The notes under the pieces: generated by a model | What the model saw: only the letters and a program-made list of their open reading frames with translations | Told to the model about the DNA's origin: nothing | The model's database searches: none | Part shown: positions 1-9,699 of the stretch, piece after piece | Numbering within the stretch: the stretch's first letter is position 1 | How the letters are laid out: each line of letters opens with the position of its first letter | Assembly: GCA_977006965.1 (NCBI GenBank) | Contig: OZ345365.1 | Location: 992,001 to 1,056,000 of the forward strand | Direction: 5' to 3' | DNA length: 64,000 nucleotides | Origin: Phymatolithon calcareum | Taxonomy: Eukaryota > Rhodophyta > Florideophyceae > Hapalidiales | Position numbers and translations under genes: made by a program

Positions 1-116
1 GGCGATAGTACACCTGTGAAGATGGACTTATGATTCAGAATTCGACTTCAGAATATTCTCGATTCGAGAATACTGGACGTTTCCACATTGCCCATCCATA
101 TATCGAGGGTTGACTG
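1..116 (-). mobile_element. pogo/Tigger-like element end, left copy (partial)
   Basis: Reading leftwards from base 116, the sequence starts CAGTCAACCCTCGATATAT, the kind of terminal inverted repeat seen in pogo/Tigger transposons, next to a TA dinucleotide. It is the inverted copy of 17948-18063. The rest of the element lies outside the window. Confidence 0.7.
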
Positions 117-125
117 TACAATAAA

Positions 126-917
126 GAGGAAATTACTAAACTGACCATGGTCATTTGGCAAACTAGGTACACGTATGATAGTTTGCCATATTTACTAGAA
201 TGACCACGAAGCACCTGTGGTATTATGATACTAGTCATTTCTGTCAGCACTCTGCCTACGGTCCAGTTTCTGTACCTTGAGCCCATTTACAGTTATATAC
301 GGTGCCGTAACAGCACATTTCCCTAAAATATTCTTTACAGTATTCGGTTTTCCCATCTTTTATTAAATTGTTTTGCAAATCATGTCTCACTGCCCTCTCT
401 TGTGGCGAAGACTGCAAACTTTCTGGTAAATTTTCGATGTGGGCAAATCCGACACAAATTGTAGGCACAGTCTCCGTGTCTAAGCCTGTTCCGAAGTCAG
501 CTTTGTCCACCCGTGGTGCACTTAATGGATAAAGCTTTGCCATTTTTCGAAGCAGAAAATCGCGTTTCACAGCTATATTGTCACTTAAAAATAGCCTCAT
601 CCAACCAAGAGTGTCAAAGTGGCTTTCGAATCCATGGCGCCATGGTGTAGCGTGTTCGAGGAGCAAAGGTCCGGAACGTGTGGGATACTGTATGTAACAA
701 ACCAAGGTATAATAAGCCGTCGTGTAAGGAACTTGTCCAGCTCCAACGGCCCTCTTAGATTTCATTTTGCTATTAGATAAAATTACTTTCTGACCCAGAA
801 ATCAGCTGCCCCACTTGATTAATGCTGACAGAACAGAGCGCTGTCATAACACAACGGGTGCTTCGTGGTCATTTTAGTAAATATGGCAAACTACGTGGTC
901 ATTTTAGTAATTTCCTC
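126..917 (-). mobile_element. Mutator-like (Pack-MULE-like) unit, left copy
   Basis: A 792-bp unit bounded by terminal inverted repeats beginning GAGGAAATTACTAAA, with more inverted similarity (ACTARAATGACCACGAAGCAC) in the ~90 bases inside each end. It is flanked by a perfect 9-bp direct repeat, TACAATAAA (117-125 and 918-926). A 9-bp target duplication and AT-rich ends of this type are typical of Mutator-like elements. It encodes no transposase, only the 169-aa protein at 256-765, so it would need a helper. Assignment to MULE is by inference from ends and target duplication. Confidence 0.75.
256..765 (-). CDS. Unknown 169-aa protein carried by the MULE-like unit (copy 1)
   Basis: I do not recognise this protein. 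The ORF starts at an ATG (MKSKRAVGAGQ) and fills most of the 792-bp transposon. It has no signal peptide or membrane segment. It contains scattered cysteines, a CC pair near the C-terminus (residues 151-152) and a tryptophan-containing central stretch (GWMRLFLSDN). The copy at 17299-17808 differs at only four residues (14, 31, 68, 128) and both frames are open. That suggests recent duplication or selection on the protein. As it is the only gene in a MULE-like unit it could be captured host sequence, a fragment of a larger protein, or an accessory transposition protein. Function unknown. Confidence 0.6.
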   Translation of the reverse strand: MKSKRAVGAGQVPYTTAYYTLVCYIQYPTRSGPLLLEHATPWRHGFESHFDTLGWMRLFLSDNIAVKRDFLLRKMAKLYPLSAPRVDKADFGTGLDTETVPTICVGFAHIENLPESLQSSPQERAVRHDLQNNLIKDGKTEYCKEYFREMCCYGTVYNCKWAQGTETGP

Positions 918-1342
918 TACAATAAAGTTACATCATGGCTATGATACAAAAATGAACTGAAATGAGACCGCTGAAGCATCAGGCCCGGTCTATACGCGAA
1001 CAGATCTGTTCATGTTCGCTATGACAAGTTTACGAAACCCTATCATAGCGAGCAGATTTGCTTATGCCGTCTATACGCCAACAAGGCGCAGATTTGGAAG
1101 CATCTGCCCAAAACACATACACAGTAAGCACTGCTCTTCCAGCATTCCCGCCAATTCCAAGCGGGAAGTATTGTGCCCCAGTATTACCTCGTCTACTTCC
1201 TTTCAACTTCACATCCAAACTCAGATGAAGTAATTCTAGCAGGCCATCGCATCACCACCAAGGTGAGGCATACCCCACATATCAGCCACCGACGGGCTGA
1301 AGTTCACGTCGGCAAACTCGCGCCAAAAAAAATCATTTCATC

Positions 1343-1969
1343 ATGACTGCATCCCCTGTGCCCACCGTTCGGCAGCAAAGTCCAGACCAGCAACAGCGGT
1401 CTCCGATGCCAGCGACGTACCCACCCACCGCTGATGTGTGTGCAGATGTACCGGAGCCACGCCCGTCTGAAAGTCAAGGTGGTCCCGAAATTGGGCAAGA
1501 TGGGCATGAAAGAGATCACGATGCCAGGGAGTCCCCAGATGATCCGTGGAACAAAATGTACATTCCCGAAAGGCATTTTTACTCGCAACCGACCGCTCGA
1601 GATCGAGCCTACACGTTTCTTCTTCGAAACCCAATGGTTCTTCTACGAAAATTGGCGAAGGAGGAAAAGTCCAGGCAAACTGGAGTAAAAAATACGGTGA
1701 TCTGCAACATGATGCTATTGGCGGAAAGTGCGGTCATTGAAGGAAGTGCTAACTGGGACACCGTTTTTGGGAAGCCACAGACGGATTTTTGGACCACACC
1801 GGGGAACCAGGTGGAGCAAGCTCGAGTTGCACCCTCACACGAGCTTATTTTGGAGACGTGCAAGGGCACAGGAATAATGGGGGCAGTGATGCAGGTAGCG
1901 GCACGACATGCAGCGCTAGAAACCCTCCGATGGCGTCTTTTGAGTTTGCGCGCCTTATGGCGATCTTGA
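1343..1969 (+). CDS. Possible N-terminal exon or ORF upstream of the Harbinger accessory gene
   Basis: A 208-codon ATG ORF inside the Harbinger element, overlapping the Myb-like gene in another frame. Its first ~70 residues are low in complexity (P, Q, S, D, E). The middle (YIPERHFYSQPTARDRAYTF and onwards) is more protein-like. I see no known domain. It may be the N-terminal part of the accessory protein, separated from the next frame by an unrecognised intron or frameshift, or it may be chance. A cDNA would settle this. Confidence 0.35.
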   Translation: MTASPVPTVRQQSPDQQQRSPMPATYPPTADVCADVPEPRPSESQGGPEIGQDGHERDHDARESPDDPWNKMYIPERHFYSQPTARDRAYTFLLRNPMVLLRKLAKEEKSRQTGVKNTVICNMMLLAESAVIEGSANWDTVFGKPQTDFWTTPGNQVEQARVAPSHELILETCKGTGIMGAVMQVAARHAALETLRWRLLSLRALWRS

Positions 1970-2817
1970 CTGAACGCGAAGACGCTCGTTTGGCTCTCAT
2001 TCAGTCCGGTCGAGATCTTTCTCGGGAACAGCAGCAGCGCAGAGAAGGTCGTGATGAGTTTTGGGACGACCTCATCGCAAAACTTTTTAACGACAGCTCT
2101 GTACGGGTGTCTTTCGACTTCTCGGGGTGCCTCGATGACGACGACGAGATTTCTGCGCTCGATGCTAATGGCGCTCCTCCTTGCACGCGCACCGGAGCCT
2201 GGCTGAAGAACAAGTTTTTCGCCGTGCGATCTCTATTTACGAGGGCTTTTAATAATTGGACTGTGTCAGGGCAAAATGACGCTGAGGGCAACGACTTCCA
2301 CAACTTCGTGGCCCCAGCACCCGGAGCTCGGACAATGTCATCACAGAGGCGCTGCTACTGCATCATGTTCTACGCGATGAAGTGCGGAACCCCGGACGAG
2401 GACACAGAGGTGCTCAATTTTGCATGCAAGCTTTCCCCAGAAGGGGCTGGCTACGATGACGGTGAGGATCGCCATTCAAATTCGGCGCGCGGGGGTTCTG
2501 CAAGGAAGAAGAGGAAGGCCATAGATGAGCTGCAAGAAGCGACAAAGCAGCGTGGGAAGGACTTACAGCATCTCACTCGCTCGGTTTGCTCCTTCCTCGA
2601 GACCTTCACGGAAAAGCACTCAAGTGAGGCTAAGAATAGTACTGCAGACGGAGATGATTTGATTGTAGTACTCACGGAACGAATTCATAAGCTGACTAAG
2701 GACCGCGCTGAATTGATTGCGCTTGGAATCGACGATCCGGTCAGCAATTTTTCTATTTCTGTCATAGATAAGGAGTTGCGGAAAGTACAGGAGCAATATG
2801 AGCGGCTCATACAATGA
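1930..2817 (+). CDS. Harbinger accessory Myb/SANT-like DNA-binding protein
   Basis: From the ATG at 1930 this encodes 295 aa; the frame is open back to about 1789. The segment DEFWDDLIAKLF followed by GAWLKNKFFAVRSLFTRAFN and a conserved W (NNWTVSG) has the helix and tryptophan pattern of the Myb/SANT-like domain of Harbinger second proteins. A basic cluster follows (SARKKRKAIDELQ, a likely nuclear signal), then a helical, coiled-coil-prone C-terminus. In known Harbinger elements this protein binds the subterminal DNA and brings the transposase into the nucleus. The frame is intact, unlike the transposase. An alternative start upstream cannot be ruled out. Confidence 0.7.
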   Translation: MASFEFARLMAILTEREDARLALIQSGRDLSREQQQRREGRDEFWDDLIAKLFNDSSVRVSFDFSGCLDDDDEISALDANGAPPCTRTGAWLKNKFFAVRSLFTRAFNNWTVSGQNDAEGNDFHNFVAPAPGARTMSSQRRCYCIMFYAMKCGTPDEDTEVLNFACKLSPEGAGYDDGEDRHSNSARGGSARKKRKAIDELQEATKQRGKDLQHLTRSVCSFLETFTEKHSSEAKNSTADGDDLIVVLTERIHKLTKDRAELIALGIDDPVSNFSISVIDKELRKVQEQYERLIQ

Positions 2818-3560
2818 CATTATAATCTAGAGAATCTTTGTTGGAACTTTCTGGTAAGATAAAGAGCTAATTCGACTTTTCCGCTTTAGGCGTACTGATG
2901 CGAACGCAAAGCTCTCACTTTTTTTCCTTCTTTGTCCTTTCAAGTGAAATCAACATCTATAGCGAAAGTTCTCGACACGGGATCCATTTTTCAACTTTCA
3001 ACTACCGCACATCAGGATTTCCACTAAGCCCGGTTTTTAGAGTCAAAATTTCTGGTCGTCCATGGGGACTCGCGCGTCGTGGAACTATCACGATTGCTTC
3101 GGACGGATTCGTAAGGCACATAAGAATTGTGCTTTAAATAAGCCAGAAGGATCAACGCTCTCGGGTAATCCACGTGGAGGAGAATAAAAGTAATGCCGCA
3201 ACCGTGGCGAGCATATCCGCTTATGAAATGTGGATAGAAACCAGTAAGCCACGGCTTTGCCTATGTTACACTATTTTATGAAGCTTTTATTCACATCCAT
3301 CACTCATTTCCTCTATGGCGGGTAAGGCAATCTGTCAGTTCGTTGCACCGTAATCTGTTGGAATGCCTGCAATGCCACTTGTCTACCTCAGAGATATAGA
3401 GTAGTTGTAAACATTTTACTAAAGCTGCCCTTGTCGAATATTGGGCTAGTTAAGACATGGCCGGCCGTGTTATGCCTCTACTTTGTAGACTATCAGTAAG
3501 GTTTTCCCTAAGCATGCTCATTTCCAAATCTCTTCGGCGACCACTTGAAAGCACCTCGAA

Positions 3561-4724
3561 TTAATCTCTGAGGGTTGTAGCACAGGTCCACCATGTTCTG
3601 AAAGCAACGGCAGACATCTCCGCCTGGTAAGGAGATAAAAAGTTGGAACTGATAGTGTTCCCGTCCTCTTCGATTGCAAAATTGTGCAATCGCATCGCCG
3701 CCGATAAGATTGTAAGAGTGTCAACGATGTGGTAGGACAAAGGGCGCCAAAAAATTCCCCATCGCCGGATGAGCATGCCGAAAGCCTGTTCAACATGGAT
3801 GCGCAGTGAGCTGTGATAAAAATTAAAGGCGTCGCAGAAGATACCACGCTCGCCGGTTAGACTACTTTTTGGCCACGGAGTAATGACACCAAAACGGCAC
3901 AGGTACGCAGGGGCAGCAGCGATCCAAAAACCGGACACCAATTCTCCATCACGCAGTCTCCGCGCTAGATCTGAAACGTCGAACGCAACAGAATCGTGGG
4001 TGGAGCCGCTGCACTTGCAGCTCATGTACAAAAATCGGTAGTTAGAATCCACAACAGCTTGAACAGGAAGCGCGTACATGCCCTTGCGACAATAGAAATT
4101 CCGCGGAACATACTCATCCGGCGGCTTCTGAATTTCAATTGCAATCCCGTCTAGCGCGCCTACGCAACCAAATAACGGACTAGGTGCGGAGCGGGACTCG
4201 CTGAAACCGATAGCAAGTTTACGCAGTCCATCGCCATCGGAAAGAGGAACGCCAGGCATTGGCAGCACATCGTCGATAGCGCGAATCGTGTCATGAAAAA
4301 CACTGTACACCGTTGACTTTCCGAGCCTAAATGAGAGCATTTGGTCGTGATGACTCCCGCCCGCCAAGAGGCGGAGAGTATCCGCTAGTCTAATCTCGGG
4401 CTGCACAGCACCTCCACTCGAGCACCGTGCCTTGGTATTATCGCGGAGAAGTCGCGGCATTAGGAGGAGCAGAAGCTTCGCGAATGCACGCCTTGACAGA
4501 CGAAAAGCGCACCGAAACTAGGAGTCGGAGAGGTGTTCGGTGATGCGCTCAAACTTGTCACGGTGCCGGCGCTTGGATGGCCTGCGGTACCGCGGAAGAT
4601 GACGCACAGGGATCGAAAACAGCTCCTCATCCATCTCCAGCTCGATCATCGACGTGATGAGAGTCACTACGATCGGAACAAGCGCTGCATTCCGCGGTGT
4701 ACTTGTTGTCTTCTTGTGCGCCAT
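3561..4724 (-). pseudogene. PIF/Harbinger DDE transposase, one stop codon plus a lost catalytic Asp
   Basis: The frame runs from the ATG at 4724 to the stop at 3561 with a single in-frame TAG at 4518-4520. Ignoring it gives ~387 codons, normal for the family. Directly after the TAG comes FRCAFRLSRRAF, the typical Harbinger N-terminal helix, so the two parts are one gene. The DDE_Tnp_4 nuclease follows: first Asp in GCVGALDGIAIEI, then the Gly/Ser/His-Asp block (CSGSTHDSVAF), and the final Glu in IHVEQAFGMLIRRW. Where the family has GD(S/A)AY for the second Asp, this copy reads AAPAY, so that Asp is missing. Two independent lesions mean a dead copy, although the ends are almost perfect. Confidence 0.9.
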
Positions 4725-5040
4725 GCTGTACTGTGCGGCGCCAAGCGGATGCTGCTATGACGAGCACTAGCACAGTACAATCTTCGAAGCGCAATTTCAA
4801 GGGGGAGCGAGGTTCTAATTTCGCGCCAATTCGTAAAATGGCGGGAAACTCGAACAGACAAGCAAAGTTAACCTCTTTGCCGCAACTTCGGAGGTCTCCA
4901 AATCTGTTCAAATGCGCCGTTGAAATGTTCAAATGCGCCGTCTCGAAGTTCACGACAGCCAATTGTAAGACGACAAGTTTTATGCTATGATACGAATTAG
5001 CGAACATGAACAGATTTGTTCGCGTATAGACCGGGCCTCA

Positions 5041-6610
5041 GTATATGATGGCTTTTTAACCCGTGATTGAGCTGGCTACGCCGTTTGGAGGAAGGCTGGA
5101 TCGCAGTTTCGCGCAACTGGCGATTGAACCAATTTTCTCATGATTGCCATTTCGGGAGGATTTTGACGGAGCTTCGACAAATAGACAAGCCTGAGATTTA
5201 CAAACAGTATTGGGACTAGGGACCGAGATTCGTACACCATTTTTCGCCTCGTGGAATATTTGGCGTAATCCGCTTTACTCCACAACGAGAGACGAAAATC
5301 TTGAACAGTAAAATGGCATTCTGTTTTGATGGGATCACCATAACCACTTCTCAGACGCAACACAGCAAATTCATTAATTTTACAAGCAATCGCATCAGTC
5401 AAATTATGGTTCTTAGGCTTCATAGCCTGCCTACTTTTTTCAAATTTCTAAGTAAGGCTGTATTTAACGTTGATTCAAAAAGTTCTCGTCCTTGCTTATT
5501 TGGTTCTCATGTAAGTATTCCTCATGTTTAGATTTTTTTTCAACAACCGAAAGGTATATCTTTCGGCTGTTGAAGAACTCTAGCTGGCAGGTGTACCGAG
5601 GCTGAGTTTTGAATCAGCACACGAAGTTTGAACTAGATATGAAATTAAAGGGTTTATTGTTGCTAGATAGAAACCTTCTTTGCTAGATATTGATGCCTGT
5701 ACACGGTATGCTCAAATGGCACCAGAGAGTATTTGACTTAAGATCATTTTATTATGAACTCATAAATGTACACTCTGGTCGATTTAGTACTCTTCAAGGA
5801 TTTTAGTACATCCACTCGTGCCACAATATCATTTTCGCTCTTATCTTCTCGTATCGTTGCTATCCTCTCTGTTTACTTTCTCTCCATTTTTAACTTCATA
5901 ATTTTCAAAGCAAGACTGCTTTGCTACGTGCGTTGGAAAAGTACAATGACGGGCTCTCCGCATAGATAAGCTGTCTGTGTCTCGTAGCTGTATATTTCCT
6001 CAGTATTGATCTCCGTTTGGAGTGCAGCATTTGTCGCCTTCATCCTTGGCGCTTTCCAAGCTTTATAAGTAGTAGGATATAGCGAGAGAAAGCATATTTG
6101 ACGAGTAGTAAATGGAAAAATACTGTCCCGAAGAGAATTTTTATGGTGATATCACAACGCATGTGCGTGCTCGCTAGAATAGGACTGTTTCATACTATCC
6201 ATCTTACAGTTTTTAGTTCTGTACTGTTTTGACGTAGAGGGCCAATCTACGCTTTGAAATCTCAGTGAGCTGCATTACCTTCGTGACCAGTAGCGTGATT
6301 TCCTTTCCATTTTTAATAGACAGAGACATTCTATGACAATGTGAAAATACACTGATAGACAGCTCAATTTGCTGTGAAACGCACTGCCTACAGCGCAATC
6401 ACTTTAGGTACCTATAGAACCCGATATTCCAGAGGCGATCTACAACCAAAACAGTTAGCAAGAAGGTGAATTGATGGAGAATACTTAAGCGATGACCGAT
6501 AACTTGAGCAAGTCACTACCACAATCAACTTTACCCACAGCAAATTAATCCTCAAGGGGATCGAAAGATAAACTTGGCTTCCGACGAAAGTCAGCAAAGA
6601 AATCATCGTG
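5041..6610. other. No recognisable gene
   Basis: About 1.6 kb of AT-rich sequence with only short scattered ORFs and no family I recognise. A small inverted pair around 5547-5573 (CGAAAG.../...CTTTCG) is the only local structure seen. Confidence 0.5.
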
Positions 6611-6949
6611 TCAAGCAACCATCCATTTCGTACTATAGGATTGAGCATCCTCACGGGGTCTTCCATCTAGAAGCCGTTGTGCCATCTTGTCGAAGTAGTA
6701 ATAGTAATTGCTTAGTTCCCCTGAGGGGTTAGAAGGTCTACAAGACTCTAAGCTTTTCCACTTGCTCGGGTCGGAAGCTTTTTCAATCGCCAATTTGATA
6801 TCTCGGTTTGGAATGTTGTCAAAGAGGGAGGCGGGTGTGCTGGGTACGCGTTGTATCAGTATCCTGTGGATAAGCCTCTGCTCATTCTTGCGCAGTACAT
6901 ATCCGAGCCATCCCCAGTGTCGGTCCCTGATCCATTGTATCGCAGGCAT
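6611..6949 (-). pseudogene. LINE reverse-transcriptase C-terminal fragment (RTE/CR1-like)
   Basis: The translation contains IQWIRDRHWGWLGYVLRKNE, followed by a Pro-rich stretch. It matches the pattern (R-x-x-W-x-W-x-GHV-R) at the C-terminus of many non-LTR reverse transcriptases. This type is not related to the other LINEs of the window, whose C-termini read AIKW-FG-FPP-ST. It has no RT core and no recognised 3' end. A relic. Confidence 0.55.
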
Positions 6950-7236
6950 TGCAGGTTTTCTTGCTTCTTCGGTAGCTGTTTCACTATATGCAGACTAATA
7001 AGCGAGCTAAAAGATATTTTGCTCAAGCCACTGTACCCTGACCTACAATGCTACTAGCCACATAAGATGTACGTACGATGGATAATAGCCATGGTCGAGT
7101 CAGGAACCTGAGCCCGAAGTTCAGCTTCTGGGTACTCAGGAAAATTAAAAATTAAGATAAATTGGCGGAAATACTGGGCGGCACAGGAAGCTACAGGAAT
7201 AACTCTACAATTTCAAGGAACGCAGAAAAACCTTTA

Positions 7237-7611
7237 TCAAACAATCGAAGCAGGGACGAAGACGAATGTCCCACGCCTCGAAGAGCAAAGGAACACAATG
7301 AACCACGTGTAAAATACGGTTTGACCGTAGCAAGGTTCGGTCGCACGACCATCTGTTTCAACGAGTATCCTGGATATTGTCATACCCAACTCGTAGCCCG
7401 CAGTAACCGCCACAAGAGCCAGTCCAGCAGCGAACAACACTGAACCTAAATCAAATGCATCGGAAGATACCGAGGGGAGGATCATAGCACCTGCAACCCG
7501 CGAGCTCACGCATCTGAACAGCAAGAAACCAAGGTGCATCCATGCAACATCTGCCTCCGTCCGCTCGACCGCATCGAGAAATCGTTTCTTTTGTTTATCC
7601 CACCCTCCCAT
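7237..7611 (-). CDS. Hypothetical 124-aa membrane-type ORF
   Basis: An ATG ORF (MGGWDKQKKRF) with two or three hydrophobic stretches: around AWMHLGFLLF, GSVLFAAGLALVAVTAGYEL and YTWFIVFLCSS. I recognise no family. It lies alone between TE remnants and could be an exon or a chance ORF. Confidence 0.25.
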   Translation of the reverse strand: MGGWDKQKKRFLDAVERTEADVAWMHLGFLLFRCVSSRVAGAMILPSVSSDAFDLGSVLFAAGLALVAVTAGYELGMTISRILVETDGRATEPCYGQTVFYTWFIVFLCSSRRGTFVFVPASIV

Positions 7612-8079
7612 TCCCTTTGTGTTCTTGTAGATTAGTTCACGGAAGCGGAAGTCCAGGGTTTGACCAGGTCGAAATCTGGATGGAGCTCCTCAGATGCACT
7701 GGGTCAGGCCCGGCAGCATTATAGGATGCGATTTCCTCGAGGGCACCACACGCTGACCACACATTACCAACACAGCTTTATTGCGTTCACTAAAGTTCTG
7801 GCACCTAGCGGAGATCGAGATAATACTGTATATTACGATAAATCAAACAACAGAGATATCTTTTAATGAACGTATCGAGGAAGTTCACATCACGAACAAA
7901 GCATCATTTCTATAATTTCTAATAATTGCATAGTCTGACCCCTGTTCCGTATAAGCGTCACAATGACATCCCGAACATCTCGCGATATCAAAAGAATTAT
8001 GGATGCTGCTTCAACATTGTCAAAAGGAGACTTAACTCACTGGCAGCGGACGTGGCGGCGTCCGCCTCCGTAAGAAGGA

Positions 8080-9466
8080 TATCCTCCTCGAGCGACTGAA
8101 GAAGAAGTTGCCAGTGCTCATAACAAAGATGGTATCTTACCTGATGAAACCGTCGTGGATTACATCTGCAGGAGATGAAACGAAAACATGGTTCATTATC
8201 GACCGAGGTGTTCCGCAGGGCTCCACGCTTAGTCCGTGCCTATATAACAATTTCATGGATACGTTCGCGGAAGCTGCCGCCCAAGTAACAAGAAAAGTGT
8301 CTGACCATCCAGCGCAGCTATTTGCGGATGACGTTCTTCTTCAGGCAAAGAATGCAAAAGGATTGCAAAAACTATTGGACATAGCGACGAAGTGGGCAGC
8401 CGAGAACTCCATGAAATGGAACACGAAGCCAGGAAAGAGCGAGGTCCTTAAGTACAAAGGACTCCCAAAGAAGAAATTCTTCCTTGCAGGAAAAGAGCTG
8501 CACCAGGCCTGGAGACTGTCATACCTGGGGATCAGTTTGAACAACAGTGGAGTCACCGACGATACAGCAATCTCAAGAGTTCGGAATGCGGTGGGATGCA
8601 TACACAAACTCCGCCAAATTGGCCTGAACGTGAGAGGACTCCAACCAACCACGTGCATCAGGATTTTCAAGTCGTTGATTCTCCCCAAATGGGAGTATGC
8701 CATTCACCTGACATCGATCACGAAACGACTACTATCGGCAATTGAAGCAGCAGAAGGTCTTTTCTACAGATACGTTTTCGGAAAATATGCCGAGTATCGA
8801 AGGGAGAGGATGCGAGTGCTCTGCCGTCTCGCCAGCCCACAGATGAGGAGAATGCACCAGGCTGAAAGGTTCGCCTTAAGCTTGGTAAGACGGAGGAAGT
8901 TCCTGGAGCTTTCAGAAGAATATCAGGGAAAAGAAGATGACCTGGAAGAAGTATCAAAGGACATTGGGTATCTGGGGGAAGAGGAATATCTTAAAGAAGC
9001 TCTGAAACAAGCGGAAGAAGGTATGGTGTCAAAAAAGCAACGCCTACAAGCAACAGTCAGAGTCTGGTCGTTGGAAGAAGAGGGTCGGACAGTTAAAATC
9101 CCGATCGGCGTACCGAACGACCTACCAGGAGTGCTATATATAAGGGACAGAACTGTGCGGTTGAGATGCCTGAGAGTTATTTTCAACAGAGTTCCTTTGT
9201 GGAGAAAATCCATTCTGGCGAAATACTTTGGGGCTGGTGCTGTGGTGGAGCTTATCGTGTTGCAACGTATACTACGGACTATGAAGATGGACCAAGAAAC
9301 GGAATATGAATGCAAAAGACTTACTCGGGCCCTGACAGGGAGAGAAATTCGGATTAAGGAGATATTAGAAGGAGAGTAGAGAGATGAGTATCGAAAACAG
9401 CGAGAAGCTGCCCTGTTACTCAACTTGAGGCTTTGGGAGCTTTTAAAATAAAATCAATATATATCC
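8080..9466 (+). mobile_element. LINE family A, 5'-truncated copy 1
   Basis: Inserted between copies of the 12-bp direct repeat CCGTAAGAAGGA (8068-8079 and 9467-9478). Its 3' end (TTTTAAAATAAA followed by ATATATCC) recurs in the other family A copies at 11855, ~41267 and 61767. A shared 3' end with variable 5' truncation and target duplications is the signature of target-primed reverse transcription. There is no long poly(A) tail. Confidence 0.9.
8108..9379 (+). pseudogene. LINE A reverse transcriptase, C-terminal two thirds
   Basis: An open frame of 423 codons, really open from the truncation point near 8080; the nominal start is a TTG, not a true initiator. It carries RT motif B (DRGVPQGSTLSPCLYN) and the catalytic FADD box (QLFADDVLLQAK), then the thumb and a long C-terminal region rich in basic residues ending REIRIKEILEGE. 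Fingers and motif A (the first catalytic Asp) and the endonuclease are missing because of the truncation, so it cannot be active alone. No stop codons interrupt the remainder, so the insertion is not very old. Confidence 0.88.
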
Positions 9467-9509
9467 CCGTAAGAAGGAATCCATCGAGGAGGATTCGGTG
9501 GATTAGTTT

Positions 9510-9692
9510 TCACTGGTTTAGGGGGTGGAGTGTTGCATAGTGGGCGGCACACGGAAGACGTATGCATTTTGCACCTCTGCACACGAGACTGCTGCAATAA
9601 TCACCGAGGTAGCTGCCGCAATCGTCGGGAACACAGATCGTTTCCCCATGGCACGGTGCTACGTGCCATTGGTAAAAATCTCCCGGGGCCAA
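9510..9692 (-). pseudogene. Cysteine-rich (knottin-like) secreted protein fragment
   Basis: The minus-strand frame reads ICVPDDCGSYLGDYCSSLVC, then RGAKC. The spacing C-x4-C-x7-C-x4-C-x4-C is like the second half of the knottin repeats in the 31673-32029 protein (CCNLLVCKGGKC). No signal peptide or in-frame ATG is seen upstream. Probably an exon remnant or decayed paralogue. Confidence 0.4.
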
Positions 9693-9699
9693 TGTTACG

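Larger units (their letters stand above)
1..936. repeat. Left arm of a large inverted duplication
   Basis: The reverse complement of this block matches 13637-18063 closely, apart from two later insertions in the right arm. The arm contains the end of a pogo-like transposon (1-116) and a complete Mutator-like unit (126-917). Inner homology stops about 10 bases past the unit, at CATGATGTAAC. The outer limit is cut by the window edge. The encoded 169-aa proteins differ at 4 positions, so the duplication is fairly recent. Confidence 0.9.
982..5037. mobile_element. PIF/Harbinger DNA transposon, 4056 bp
   Basis: The ends are ~40-bp terminal inverted repeats starting GGCCCGGTCTATACGCGAAC with one mismatch (982-1022 and 4997-5037). 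They are flanked by the 3-bp direct repeat TCA (979-981 and 5038-5040), as expected for the TNA target duplications of this superfamily. The layout is the usual two-gene, convergent one: a Myb/SANT-like accessory gene on the plus strand and a DDE transposase on the minus strand. The transposase is inactivated (see 3561-4724), so this copy could move only in trans. Confidence 0.92.

Noticed and set aside
4518-4520. Programmed readthrough or a spliced intron at the Harbinger TAG
   Set aside because: No conserved readthrough context or splice signals around it, and the second catalytic Asp is also missing. Decay is simpler.
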